From Ethanoligenens sp047722935 (lineage in GTDB: Bacteria; Bacillota; Clostridia; Oscillospirales; Ethanoligenentaceae): a stretch of 64,000 nt of DNA. Location: the NCBI GenBank assembly GCA_047722935.1, contig JBDNZS010000009.1, positions 1 to 64,000 on the forward strand, read 5' to 3'. Shown here one piece after another: positions 24,969-32,727 of this stretch. Position numbers and translations under genes: made by a program. How positions within the stretch are numbered: position 1 is the stretch's first letter; each line of letters starts with the position of its first letter. A model generated the notes under the pieces. That model was not told where the DNA came from. It made no database searches and worked only from the letters and a program-made list of their open reading frames with translations.

Positions 24969-26591
24969 ATGGCATCTTTAAACACAGGGCTGAATACCGC
25001 ACTGTCCGGGCTTTCCGCGTCGCAGACAGCGCTGGCTGTGACGGCACATAATATTTCCAACGCCGCGACGACCGGTTATACCCGGCAGCAGGTGAATTTG
25101 CAGTCGCTTAATGTGAACACGGGAGAATACCAGTGGAAACCGGTCACGGCATATGTGGGAACTGGCGTAGACAGCAGTAAGGTGACGCAGGCGCGCGATT
25201 CGTTTCTGGATGTGGGGTATCGTGCTGTTAATTCCCAGTACAGCGATTATCAGCAGCGGACGGACGACCTGTCACAGGTAGAAGATATTTTCAATGAGGT
25301 CTCAGCCAGCGGCGATGATAATCTGGCAGGTTTGAGCGGACAGCTCAACGCATTGGTGAATGATATTGGGTCCTCTCAGTCGCCGACGGCTGCCTCCAGT
25401 ATGGCGGGGAATATCCAGAACGATGTCAGTAATCTGACCGCAAAGATCCGCACGGATTACAACAGTTTGCTCAATGTGCAGTCACGGGAACAAAATAACC
25501 TGAGCATTGTGGTCAACGGGGGAACAAACAGCACAAATGGCGGCGTCAATGATATTTTGAGCAGCATTTCCACACTGAACAAACAGATTGTCAGCATGGA
25601 AGTGGGCGGGCAGCCGGCAAACGACCTGCGTGACAAGCGAAACACACTGTTGGACACCCTGTCCGGAGAGCTGGATATCTCTGCGGTGGAGCAGTCGGAT
25701 GGGAGTGTGACGGTACAGCTCGACAGTGATGTGGGCACCGCAGCCAACGCGATGTTGGTCGACAGCAACAATGTTGTCCATAAGATTACCGTAGATACAA
25801 ACGGGCCTGCGGATTCGACCGGCTTGGCGACCACGGTTGTCACATGGGACGGCTCCGATATCAACAACCAGAACAGTACCTATGCCGCATCTGTCACGAC
25901 AGGCGGGACAACGACATGGACAGGCAAGACACTTACCGTCGGCGGCGGTTCGGTTAACGGATATCTTGCCATTTTGAACGGTAACGGTTCCGGCACGGGC
26001 GATTATGGCGACGTGGGTGTGAACTATTTAAAGAACCGCCTCAATGATTTTGCTAGGTCCTTTGCGGATATTATGAACACGGCTGCTTCCGATACCAGCG
26101 TAAACGCTGGTGCCGGCGGTGCGACGCTGATTGATACGCCTTGGATCAGCGATTCGAGCAAGGACCCCGCTGCGACCATAGATTTGAGCAGTGCTTGGAA
26201 AGCAAACAACACCCTTTTTTACGATAACTATAACTCGAGCGCCGCAGGGTCCAGCATTGGCGGCTATGCACAGGCGTTTACCAATGCGTTGAGCGGCGAT
26301 CAGGTGTCGGTTTATAACAGCGGCACCTTGTATGCATCCGGTTCACTGACAAAATATGCGGCGACTTTTTCCAATGATGTCGCCTCGGTCGTCAGCCATA
26401 ATACCACGCAGGCCGGCACTTTTGAGACCCAGAAGGATGACCTTGATAAGCAACGCCAAGCTGTTTCCAGTGTATCAATCGACGAGGAAACGGTCAATCT
26501 GATGAAGTATCAGCAGATGTATGGTGCCAGCGCGCGGGTTATCACGACAATCAACGACATGATGAATACGTTGCTGACGATGGCACAATAA
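24969..26591 (+). CDS. flgK: flagellar hook-associated protein 1, FlgK
   Basis: FlgK is the first hook-filament junction protein. The 540-residue product starts with SGLSASQTALAVTAHNISNA, has a long variable Ser/Thr/Asn-rich centre and ends in the conserved helix VNLMKYQQMYGASARVITTI, then NDMMNTLLTMAQ. AAAGGAG precedes ATG 24969. flgL follows 15 nt later. Confidence 0.96.
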   Translation: MASLNTGLNTALSGLSASQTALAVTAHNISNAATTGYTRQQVNLQSLNVNTGEYQWKPVTAYVGTGVDSSKVTQARDSFLDVGYRAVNSQYSDYQQRTDDLSQVEDIFNEVSASGDDNLAGLSGQLNALVNDIGSSQSPTAASSMAGNIQNDVSNLTAKIRTDYNSLLNVQSREQNNLSIVVNGGTNSTNGGVNDILSSISTLNKQIVSMEVGGQPANDLRDKRNTLLDTLSGELDISAVEQSDGSVTVQLDSDVGTAANAMLVDSNNVVHKITVDTNGPADSTGLATTVVTWDGSDINNQNSTYAASVTTGGTTTWTGKTLTVGGGSVNGYLAILNGNGSGTGDYGDVGVNYLKNRLNDFARSFADIMNTAASDTSVNAGAGGATLIDTPWISDSSKDPAATIDLSSAWKANNTLFYDNYNSSAAGSSIGGYAQAFTNALSGDQVSVYNSGTLYASGSLTKYAATFSNDVASVVSHNTTQAGTFETQKDDLDKQRQAVSSVSIDEETVNLMKYQQMYGASARVITTINDMMNTLLTMAQ

Positions 26592-26606
26592 AGACGGAGG
26601 AAAACG

Positions 26607-27920
26607 ATGCGTATCACAAATTCCATGGTGATGAACCAATATGCTAAACAGCTGAATCATAATGTGGAGCAGGTGTCTGATGACACGCAGAAACTGTCTT
26701 CCGGGCAAAAGTATTCCCGCGCGTCCCAGGACCCGGTGGAAGCCGCACAGATGGTGGAGATCAATGGGCAGCTGAAAACGGTCAATCGGTACCAGAGCAA
26801 CATCCAAAGTGCGCAAAGCTGGATGACGGAAACGGAAACAGTGGTGAATACGGACTATTATGGTATTCTGACAAAAGCCAATGTGACATTGAACACTGCA
26901 TCCAGCTCCGGTACCAGCAGCACCACGAGTAACGCCGCACTTGCCCAAAATTTGCAGGGCTATCAGACAGATATGCTCAGCGCGTTGAACTCGATATCGG
27001 GCGGGCAGTATGTTTTGGGAGGCAGCAGCACCGGCAATCCACCATTTAAGGTGGGGACGGAAAGTGATTATACCGCATATGCCAACTATGTGACCGCCTA
27101 TGGGACGGCCTATAACACGGCGTATCAGGCGGCTTACACTGCCGACCCGACGATTACCGATACTGCCGCACAGGCAAAGGCCGCAACGGCAGCCGCCGCG
27201 GATGCAGATGTCAAAACCGCACAGTCGTCGTTAACAGTGGCGCCTGTCTTTACCGTTTCCACCAGTGAGGCCAGCGGAACGCATACAGCAACCGTGACGG
27301 CATCTCTTTCCGAGGATGATATCAACGGCAAGTTGCTATATCAGGCGCCTACCACAGGCGCGTATATTCCGATGTCCAAGATCAATAACAGTGCGCAGAC
27401 GGCGGCGACCACTGTGAACGACCTGGCTTATTATAGTACAGAAAACAGCGCAATGACACGCACCAGCCCTATCGATCTCGGTTATGGTACGCAGATGAGC
27501 GGCGGTAAAGTGGTGGCGGGGACGGCATTTGAAGCGTCCACCAATCCACTTGACTTTTTATTGCAAAACGTCACAACAAGCGGCAGCCAAAATGTGTACG
27601 ATGCTTTTGGAGAGACAGCAAATGCCCTGAGTCAAAATGATACCAGTTCGGTGAGCGCAACGTTCAGTTTGAATACGGATGCGATGACCAAAACAACGCT
27701 GGTCAACACGGCTTTGGGCGCGAAACAGAACATGCTGACGTTCCTCTCCAATAAATATAGTGCGGATACCATCAATATCACACAGCAGCTGTCCAATGTG
27801 GAAGATGTGGACACCACCACGGCATATACGCAGTATTCCCTGCACTTGATGGCATATCAGGCATCGCTGTCCATCAGCAGCTCTATCTTGCAGAACAATC
27901 TGACACAATATTTGAAATAA
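26607..27920 (+). CDS. flgL: flagellar hook-associated protein 3, FlgL
   Basis: FlgL is the second junction protein and is flagellin-like at both ends. The N-terminus MRITNSMVMNQYAKQLNHN, then LSSGQKYSRASQDPVEAAQ, matches FlgL; the C-terminus SLHLMAYQASLSISSSILQN forms the D0 helix. At 437 residues it is longer than many FlgL proteins (about 300). The extra length is a central domain with an Ala/Tyr/Thr-rich stretch at about 155-205. Confidence 0.94.
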   Translation: MRITNSMVMNQYAKQLNHNVEQVSDDTQKLSSGQKYSRASQDPVEAAQMVEINGQLKTVNRYQSNIQSAQSWMTETETVVNTDYYGILTKANVTLNTASSSGTSSTTSNAALAQNLQGYQTDMLSALNSISGGQYVLGGSSTGNPPFKVGTESDYTAYANYVTAYGTAYNTAYQAAYTADPTITDTAAQAKAATAAAADADVKTAQSSLTVAPVFTVSTSEASGTHTATVTASLSEDDINGKLLYQAPTTGAYIPMSKINNSAQTAATTVNDLAYYSTENSAMTRTSPIDLGYGTQMSGGKVVAGTAFEASTNPLDFLLQNVTTSGSQNVYDAFGETANALSQNDTSSVSATFSLNTDAMTKTTLVNTALGAKQNMLTFLSNKYSADTINITQQLSNVEDVDTTTAYTQYSLHLMAYQASLSISSSILQNNLTQYLK

Positions 27921-27939
27921 ATGCGGAGGGCCATGACAG

Positions 27940-28497
27940 ATGGATGTGTTGCGGTTAGATGTTCAGCAGTCAATGGCTCGTCTGGATTTGCAGGCCCAAA
28001 ATGCACAGCTTTCCACCAGCATGCGCTCTGCCTCGGTGGAGGTCACCAAAGAGCCCGGCAGGATGACGATTGAGGCGAGCCACCCGCAGCTTTCCATCGA
28101 CGCGACCACAGCGAAATCGGAGGAAGGACACGCCACAACTGCCGAGTTGGTGAGCCAATTTGCCGATCAAGGGCAGCAGGCGGCCCAGACTGCCGCCCGG
28201 CAATATAATGAAATGGGACGAGTCTATCGCGCGCAGCTGCGCAATAAAAACGCAATCGTCAGACATGCGCTGGATCAGGCGGTTCCGGCGATGCCGATGT
28301 ACACCATCGCGTTCGTGCCGTCCGCGCCACCGCAGGTATCGTTCACGGACAACACCTTGTCCTATGCGTATCAGCCGCCCGTGCTTCATGTGAATTGGAA
28401 CACGTATCAAAATGCAGCCATCTCTACGGACCGCCCGGCACAACTTTCTATCTGGATGGCGCAGCAGCCGGAGCTGCATTTTTCTGTGCAGGCGTAA
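27940..28497 (+). CDS. YviE-like protein (DUF6470-type) of the flagellar locus
   Basis: A 185-residue protein located exactly where B. subtilis has yviE, between flgL and fliW. It begins MDVLRLDVQQSMARLDLQ, has a TIEASHPQLSIDAT segment and repeated beta-type strands, and ends with VLHVNWNTYQNAAIS and ELHFSVQA. Its function is not known to me. Order flgL-yviE-fliW-csrA-hag is conserved in Firmicutes, so the assignment rests on context plus the DUF6470-like N-terminal pattern. Confidence 0.8.
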   Translation: MDVLRLDVQQSMARLDLQAQNAQLSTSMRSASVEVTKEPGRMTIEASHPQLSIDATTAKSEEGHATTAELVSQFADQGQQAAQTAARQYNEMGRVYRAQLRNKNAIVRHALDQAVPAMPMYTIAFVPSAPPQVSFTDNTLSYAYQPPVLHVNWNTYQNAAISTDRPAQLSIWMAQQPELHFSVQA

Positions 28498-28575
28498 CTG
28501 CCTGCGCGGGGGAATGCCTCTCCTTATAACGGTGTGGATGAAACGGAAAGCGGGCTCTGCCTGCGGGAGTAGCAA

Positions 28576-29016
28576 ATGCAGATCAATACCAAAGAATCCG
28601 GACCGATTGAAGTAGCCGAAGAGGATTTATTCCAATTTCCGCAAGGGTTATACGGATTTGAAGGACACACACATTTTGCAGTGCTAAAGGACTTGCAAAA
28701 TCCGGAGAACCCTTTTATGTGGCTGCAAAGCGTATCGGAAAGAAGCGTCTGTTTTGCCGTGCTGGATGCCGCTGCGCTTTTTCGGGATTATCAGCCGCCG
28801 GTACCAGCGGCAATCGGCACACTGCTCTCCATAAATGCGGCGGAGCCGCCCCGCTATCTGGTCATTGCGAATCTACCGCAGGCTGACAGGCAGCTGTTCC
28901 TGAACTTGAAATGCCCAGTGGTGGTCAATCCGGCTGCCCGGCTGGGGGTGCAGATAATCCTGGAAGATGAACGCTATCCCATGCGGTATTATTTGCCGGC
29001 AAGGGAGGGCGATTGA
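28576..29016 (+). CDS. fliW: flagellar assembly factor FliW
   Basis: FliW binds flagellin and, when flagellin is scarce, binds CsrA and relieves its block on flagellin translation. The 146-residue protein has FQFPQGLYGFEGHTHFAVL near the N-terminus, NPFMWLQSVSERSVCFAVLD in the middle and a C-terminal VVNPAARLGVQIILEDERYP. The csrA gene starts 1 nt after its stop, and flagellin follows. Together the three make the FliW-CsrA-flagellin control loop. Confidence 0.96.
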   Translation: MQINTKESGPIEVAEEDLFQFPQGLYGFEGHTHFAVLKDLQNPENPFMWLQSVSERSVCFAVLDAAALFRDYQPPVPAAIGTLLSINAAEPPRYLVIANLPQADRQLFLNLKCPVVVNPAARLGVQIILEDERYPMRYYLPAREGD

Positions 29017-29017
29017 T

Positions 29018-29275
29018 ATGTTGGTGCTCACCCGCAAAAGAGGGGAATCTTTCCTCATTGGCAAGGATATCGAAATCACGGTGTTGGAGCAGCAAGGGGA
29101 TAAAGTAAAAATCGGCATCGCCGCGCCCCGTGCGTTGCCGGTTCTGCGCAAAGAACTGCTGGAGGCGGCGACCGACTTCAACCGTGAGGCTGCCGGTGTT
29201 GAGACCGACTTGCAAAGCCTTGCCGAGGCACTGGGCGGATTGCCCGGTTTTCCCTCTCAAGATAAAAAAATCTAA
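29018..29275 (+). CDS. csrA: carbon storage / translational regulator CsrA
   Basis: CsrA is a dimeric RNA-binding protein that blocks ribosome access at GGA motifs. ATG 29018 gives 85 residues starting MLVLTRKRGESFLIG, with IEITVLEQQGDKVKIGIAAP and the RNA-contact RLALPV-type segment (PRALPVLRKEL). A longer frame from 28967 is rejected since AAGGGAGGG precedes 29018. The likely target is the flagellin leader, which carries GGA in a hairpin loop at 29355-29374. Confidence 0.96.
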   Translation: MLVLTRKRGESFLIGKDIEITVLEQQGDKVKIGIAAPRALPVLRKELLEAATDFNREAAGVETDLQSLAEALGGLPGFPSQDKKI

Positions 29276-29294
29276 AAATATTCTAAAAATACTC

Positions 29295-29321
29295 TAAAGT
29301 GTTCGTGCGTAAGGCCGATAT
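29295..29321 (+). promoter_or_regulatory. sigma-D promoter of flagellin
   Basis: TAAA at 29295-29298 and GCCGATAT at 29314-29321 are separated by 15 nt, the exact sigma-28/sigma-D arrangement. The predicted start is near 29328, giving a leader of about 70 nt. Confidence 0.9.
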
Positions 29322-29354
29322 ATAGGGTGTAATACAAAAACAATGCCGCAAGGC

Positions 29355-29390
29355 AAGGGAAAAGGATTTCCCTTTCACCATCAAGGAGGA
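29355..29390 (+). promoter_or_regulatory. candidate CsrA-binding region in the flagellin leader
   Basis: AAGGGAAA at 29355-29362 and TTTCCCTT at 29367-29374 pair perfectly around an AGGA loop, the preferred presentation of a CsrA site. A second GGA lies in the Shine-Dalgarno AAGGAGGA at 29383-29390. The two-site layout resembles the B. subtilis hag leader, and csrA and fliW lie immediately upstream. Confidence 0.72.
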
Positions 29391-29397
29391 ACTACTT

Positions 29398-30288
29398 ATG
29401 GTCATCAACCACAATATCGCAGCGCTGAACACGTTCAGCAATCTGCAGAAAAACACCGCAGCCACGCAGGATTCCCTGCAGAAACTGTCCACCGGCTCCA
29501 AAATCAATAAAGCCGCGGACGATGCTTCGGGTCTTGCCATCTCGCAGAAGATGCAGGCACAGATCAACGGTTTGGATCAGGCGCAGGAGAACGTATCGAA
29601 CGGCACTTCGCTCGTGCAGACTGCCGAAGGCGCGCTGGGCAACGTGCAGGATATTCTGCAAAAGATGCGCACCCTCGCCAACCAGGCACAGAACCAGACG
29701 CAGAACACTACGGATACGAGCAACCTGCAAGATCAGGCCAATGCGCTGGCGCAGGAAATCAACCGCATTTCCGCACAGACCACCTACAACACCAAAAATG
29801 TTTTGGCCTCCACAGCTGCTGGAGACGGTCTGTTCACGACATCCGGCATCCAGATCCAGATTGGCGCGGATTCGGGTCAGGTAATTGATTTGACCTTGAG
29901 TGGTTCTGTTTCCGGTTTGGGCGGCGTGGACATTGCAAGCCTTGGCGTTGCGGGTCTTTCCACCGCGTCTGCGAGCGACTACACAACTGTGACCGCACTG
30001 GATTTGACAGCTTCTTCGTCGATCAACACCATTCAGAGCGCGATCGACGATGTGTCGAAACTGCGTTCTAAATTGGGTGCTTATCAGAACCGTATGTCTT
30101 ATGCGAGTGACACATTGGGAATTGAGAGCCAGAACTTGACTGCGGCGGAATCCACCATTACGGATACCGATGTGGCACAGGAAATGATGAACTACACCAA
30201 GAACAATATTCTGGTGCAGTCTGCACAGGCCATGTTGGCGCAAGCCAACCAGTTGCCGCAGGGGATGCTTTCTCTTCTCAAATCATAA
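29398..30288 (+). CDS. hag: flagellin
   Basis: This is the filament subunit. The 296-residue protein has the flagellin N-terminus (MVINHNIAALNTFSNLQKN, then LSTGSKINKAADDASGLAIS) and the C-terminal D0/D1 helices ending QAMLAQANQLPQGMLSLLKS. The variable middle is short, so the D2/D3 domain is minimal. It is driven by a sigma-D promoter, carries a CsrA-type leader and is closed by a terminator at 30305-30336. A TPR glycosyltransferase follows. Confidence 0.98.
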   Translation: MVINHNIAALNTFSNLQKNTAATQDSLQKLSTGSKINKAADDASGLAISQKMQAQINGLDQAQENVSNGTSLVQTAEGALGNVQDILQKMRTLANQAQNQTQNTTDTSNLQDQANALAQEINRISAQTTYNTKNVLASTAAGDGLFTTSGIQIQIGADSGQVIDLTLSGSVSGLGGVDIASLGVAGLSTASASDYTTVTALDLTASSSINTIQSAIDDVSKLRSKLGAYQNRMSYASDTLGIESQNLTAAESTITDTDVAQEMMNYTKNNILVQSAQAMLAQANQLPQGMLSLLKS

Positions 30289-30304
30289 GAACAATTTTGT
30301 TTTT

Positions 30305-30336
30305 AAAAGGGCGGGGCGTAAGCCCCGTCCTTTTTT
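30305..30336 (+). terminator. intrinsic terminator after flagellin
   Basis: A GC-rich stem (GGGCGGGGC, loop GTAA, then GCCCCGTCC) with flanking A/T pairs is followed by TTTTTT. It separates the abundant flagellin transcript from the downstream glycosyltransferase. Confidence 0.93.
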
Positions 30337-30382
30337 CTATGATGGTTGTATGAAATTATATCGTTTTCATAGGTTTATAGCT

Positions 30383-30409
30383 GATTTTCTCTGCGAATTA
30401 TGCTATCAT
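30383..30409 (+). promoter_or_regulatory. possible sigma-A promoter of the TPR glycosyltransferase
   Basis: TATCAT at 30404-30409 is preceded by TG at -1 spacing (an extended -10), with a weak CTGATT -35 box 17 nt upstream. The predicted start is almost at the ribosome site, so the leader would be very short. Confidence 0.3.
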
Positions 30410-30425
30410 ACAGTAGGGTGAAAAT

Positions 30426-32675
30426 ATGAAAGCACATGTTCGGGCAACACGCCCTTTTAAGATATCGGCTTGTACGATTGCAAAAAACGAAGAAGATAAT
30501 ATTGCCCGCAGTTTGGATAGCTATCGGGATTTTGTTGATGAAATCATTGTGGTAGACACTGGCTCCACCGATGGCACCGTGCGCATTGCTGAGCAATGCG
30601 GTGCAACGGTATTGCATTTTGACTGGTGTGACGATTTTGCGGCGGCCAAAAACTTTGCCCTCGATCAGGCAAATGGAGATTGGATCGTGTTTTTGGATGC
30701 GGATGAGTATTTTTGTCCGGATTGCGGTAAGCGGCTGAGAGAGGCCATTGCGATTGCGGAACAGCGTGGCAATAACTGCGTGGGCTGCCGTATGAAAAAT
30801 ATTGATCGTGTCACCGGGGAATCACGGGCGGAGGTTTTTCAAATCCGTCTTTTTCAAAAGGGCCTTCGCTATCGGTATCCGATTCATGAAAGTCTGTGTA
30901 CGCCAGATGGCACCCCGCTTTCTCCGCTGACTGTTCATGAAAGCTGGTTCTTTTTGTATCACACGGGTTATTCCTCCGATTTAAATGTCCAAAAGGGTCA
31001 GCGCAATGTTGCGCTGTTAGAGAGGCAATTAGAGAAAGAGGCAGATCCCGCCAAACAATGTGTGCTTCACCTCTATTTATGTGATTCCTATTTTTCTATG
31101 AATGATTATGTTCGTGCGAAGGCAGAAGCCCTTCTTTATTTTCAAGATAAAGATACATATCATGTGCAGGTGACTGGTCTTCAAGTTAAAGCGTATTTAA
31201 ACCTAATCCATATTTTACAGAAGGACAACCCATTCTCCTATCAGGAAGAAGAAAAATGGGTTGAACGGCTGGCAAGCGATTTCCCCCAGCATCCGGATGC
31301 GTTATGCTGTCAGGGCCATCTGTTTACACGCAAGCATTTATTTAAGCAGGCATTGGATAAACTGCGTCAGGCTGAACAGCTGGCGGAAAGCTACGATGAT
31401 CTAGAAATGAATTCAGCAAAAGTCCAGGGAGGAAATCTTGCCTGTCTGCGTGGCCTTTGCTGTGAAGGCGTCGGAGATCTCGGTAACGCATTTGATTTTT
31501 ATCTGGAGGGTCTCAAACAACCGGGTTCTAACATTGCTTCCACACGTTTTTTTTATTTACTCAAGCAGCAGAAACCGGAGGATGTGCAGATATTTTTAAA
31601 AGGCATCATCCGCTCGCTGAATGATGGGCAGATGAAGCGGCTGATGGCTGGCCTAATGGTCAATTATATGTCGGAGGCCCTGCTGCTTTGTTATGCAAAA
31701 TATCGTACGGATCAAAATTCAGAGCAACTGGACGCCAACATCACGGCATTTATCAAGGCGGGGCAAGGACAGTACCGCGAAGCAGCCGCGCTGTTTCTTG
31801 TGCGTTACCAGATTGACCATGAGGAAAATACCGCCATGCGGGCGCTGCTCTGTGCGCGGTTGGCACAGGATGCGGACTATACGGAGCAGACACTGCGCGT
31901 AGCGCCGCCGTACAGCCGGATTCTGCTGGGAGAGGATGCTTTCGAAATCGAGCCGGAGTGGGTGCCAAAATTGGCGGGCCTTGTGGCGGAAATTGACCGA
32001 ATCAAAGGCCGGAAACAAGCGGATGCGCTGGCACGCCTCGCAGTGGCCAAAATGGATCAAGAGATGGCAAAGAATTTTGCATTGGCGCTTGAGAACCTTT
32101 GTGAATATCCAGAAGCGTTGATCGCAATCCACTATGCCCCGCGGACACCCGATACACTGTTTCTGCGCGGATACTATACGTACCGTATGGGCCGCATCGG
32201 TGAGGCGGAAGACCGGATTCGTTTGGCGAAGGCATGGGGTTACACAGAGCCGGATGCGGATGCAATGCTGGATTTGATTGCAGAGCGGCTGCGCGCTTTT
32301 CGAGCGGACAAGTGTCCGGATATACCCGGTGAGCAGGCACGTGTGACAAAACAGATTGAGCAGGGAAAGTTTATGGTCGCTCGCGCGTCCTTGGATATGC
32401 TGCGCGAGCTTGCGGAGCCGGATGCGGCATGGTATTCCTTGACTGCGGTTGCACATTATTGCCTGGGGCAGGACGAGCAGGCGGTCTTGACCGTAGAAGC
32501 AGGACTGTCTCGGTTTCCTGATGATGTGGATCTTGCTTACAATGCGGGTGATATTTATAAACGCATGGGTCTGCATGTACAAGCCCGGGCGTATTATCAG
32601 CAGGCGTTGGAACGATGCGGGGATACGGTGCTCTCCGAGCAAATCCGGCAGGCCATGGCATCGGCGCCGAGCTGA
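30426..32675 (+). CDS. GT2-family glycosyltransferase with C-terminal TPR repeats
   Basis: Residues about 12-230 are a GT-A family 2 domain: TIAKNEEDNIARSLDSYRDF, IVVDTGSTDGT, and a DxD-type WIVFLDADEYF. The rest of the 749 residues is helical repeats of TPR type (for example ALDKLRQAEQLAESYDDL and ARAYYQQALERCGD near the end). The protein has no signal peptide and should be cytoplasmic. A GT of this design directly downstream of fliC glycosylates flagellin in Clostridioides difficile, so flagellin O-glycosylation is a reasonable inference here. Confidence 0.85.
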   Translation: MKAHVRATRPFKISACTIAKNEEDNIARSLDSYRDFVDEIIVVDTGSTDGTVRIAEQCGATVLHFDWCDDFAAAKNFALDQANGDWIVFLDADEYFCPDCGKRLREAIAIAEQRGNNCVGCRMKNIDRVTGESRAEVFQIRLFQKGLRYRYPIHESLCTPDGTPLSPLTVHESWFFLYHTGYSSDLNVQKGQRNVALLERQLEKEADPAKQCVLHLYLCDSYFSMNDYVRAKAEALLYFQDKDTYHVQVTGLQVKAYLNLIHILQKDNPFSYQEEEKWVERLASDFPQHPDALCCQGHLFTRKHLFKQALDKLRQAEQLAESYDDLEMNSAKVQGGNLACLRGLCCEGVGDLGNAFDFYLEGLKQPGSNIASTRFFYLLKQQKPEDVQIFLKGIIRSLNDGQMKRLMAGLMVNYMSEALLLCYAKYRTDQNSEQLDANITAFIKAGQGQYREAAALFLVRYQIDHEENTAMRALLCARLAQDADYTEQTLRVAPPYSRILLGEDAFEIEPEWVPKLAGLVAEIDRIKGRKQADALARLAVAKMDQEMAKNFALALENLCEYPEALIAIHYAPRTPDTLFLRGYYTYRMGRIGEAEDRIRLAKAWGYTEPDADAMLDLIAERLRAFRADKCPDIPGEQARVTKQIEQGKFMVARASLDMLRELAEPDAAWYSLTAVAHYCLGQDEQAVLTVEAGLSRFPDDVDLAYNAGDIYKRMGLHVQARAYYQQALERCGDTVLSEQIRQAMASAPS

Positions 32676-32727
32676 CGCGGTTGCTTTCCTGGATGGTTTT
32701 CTGCAAGAATGGTAAAGGGGACGGAAT

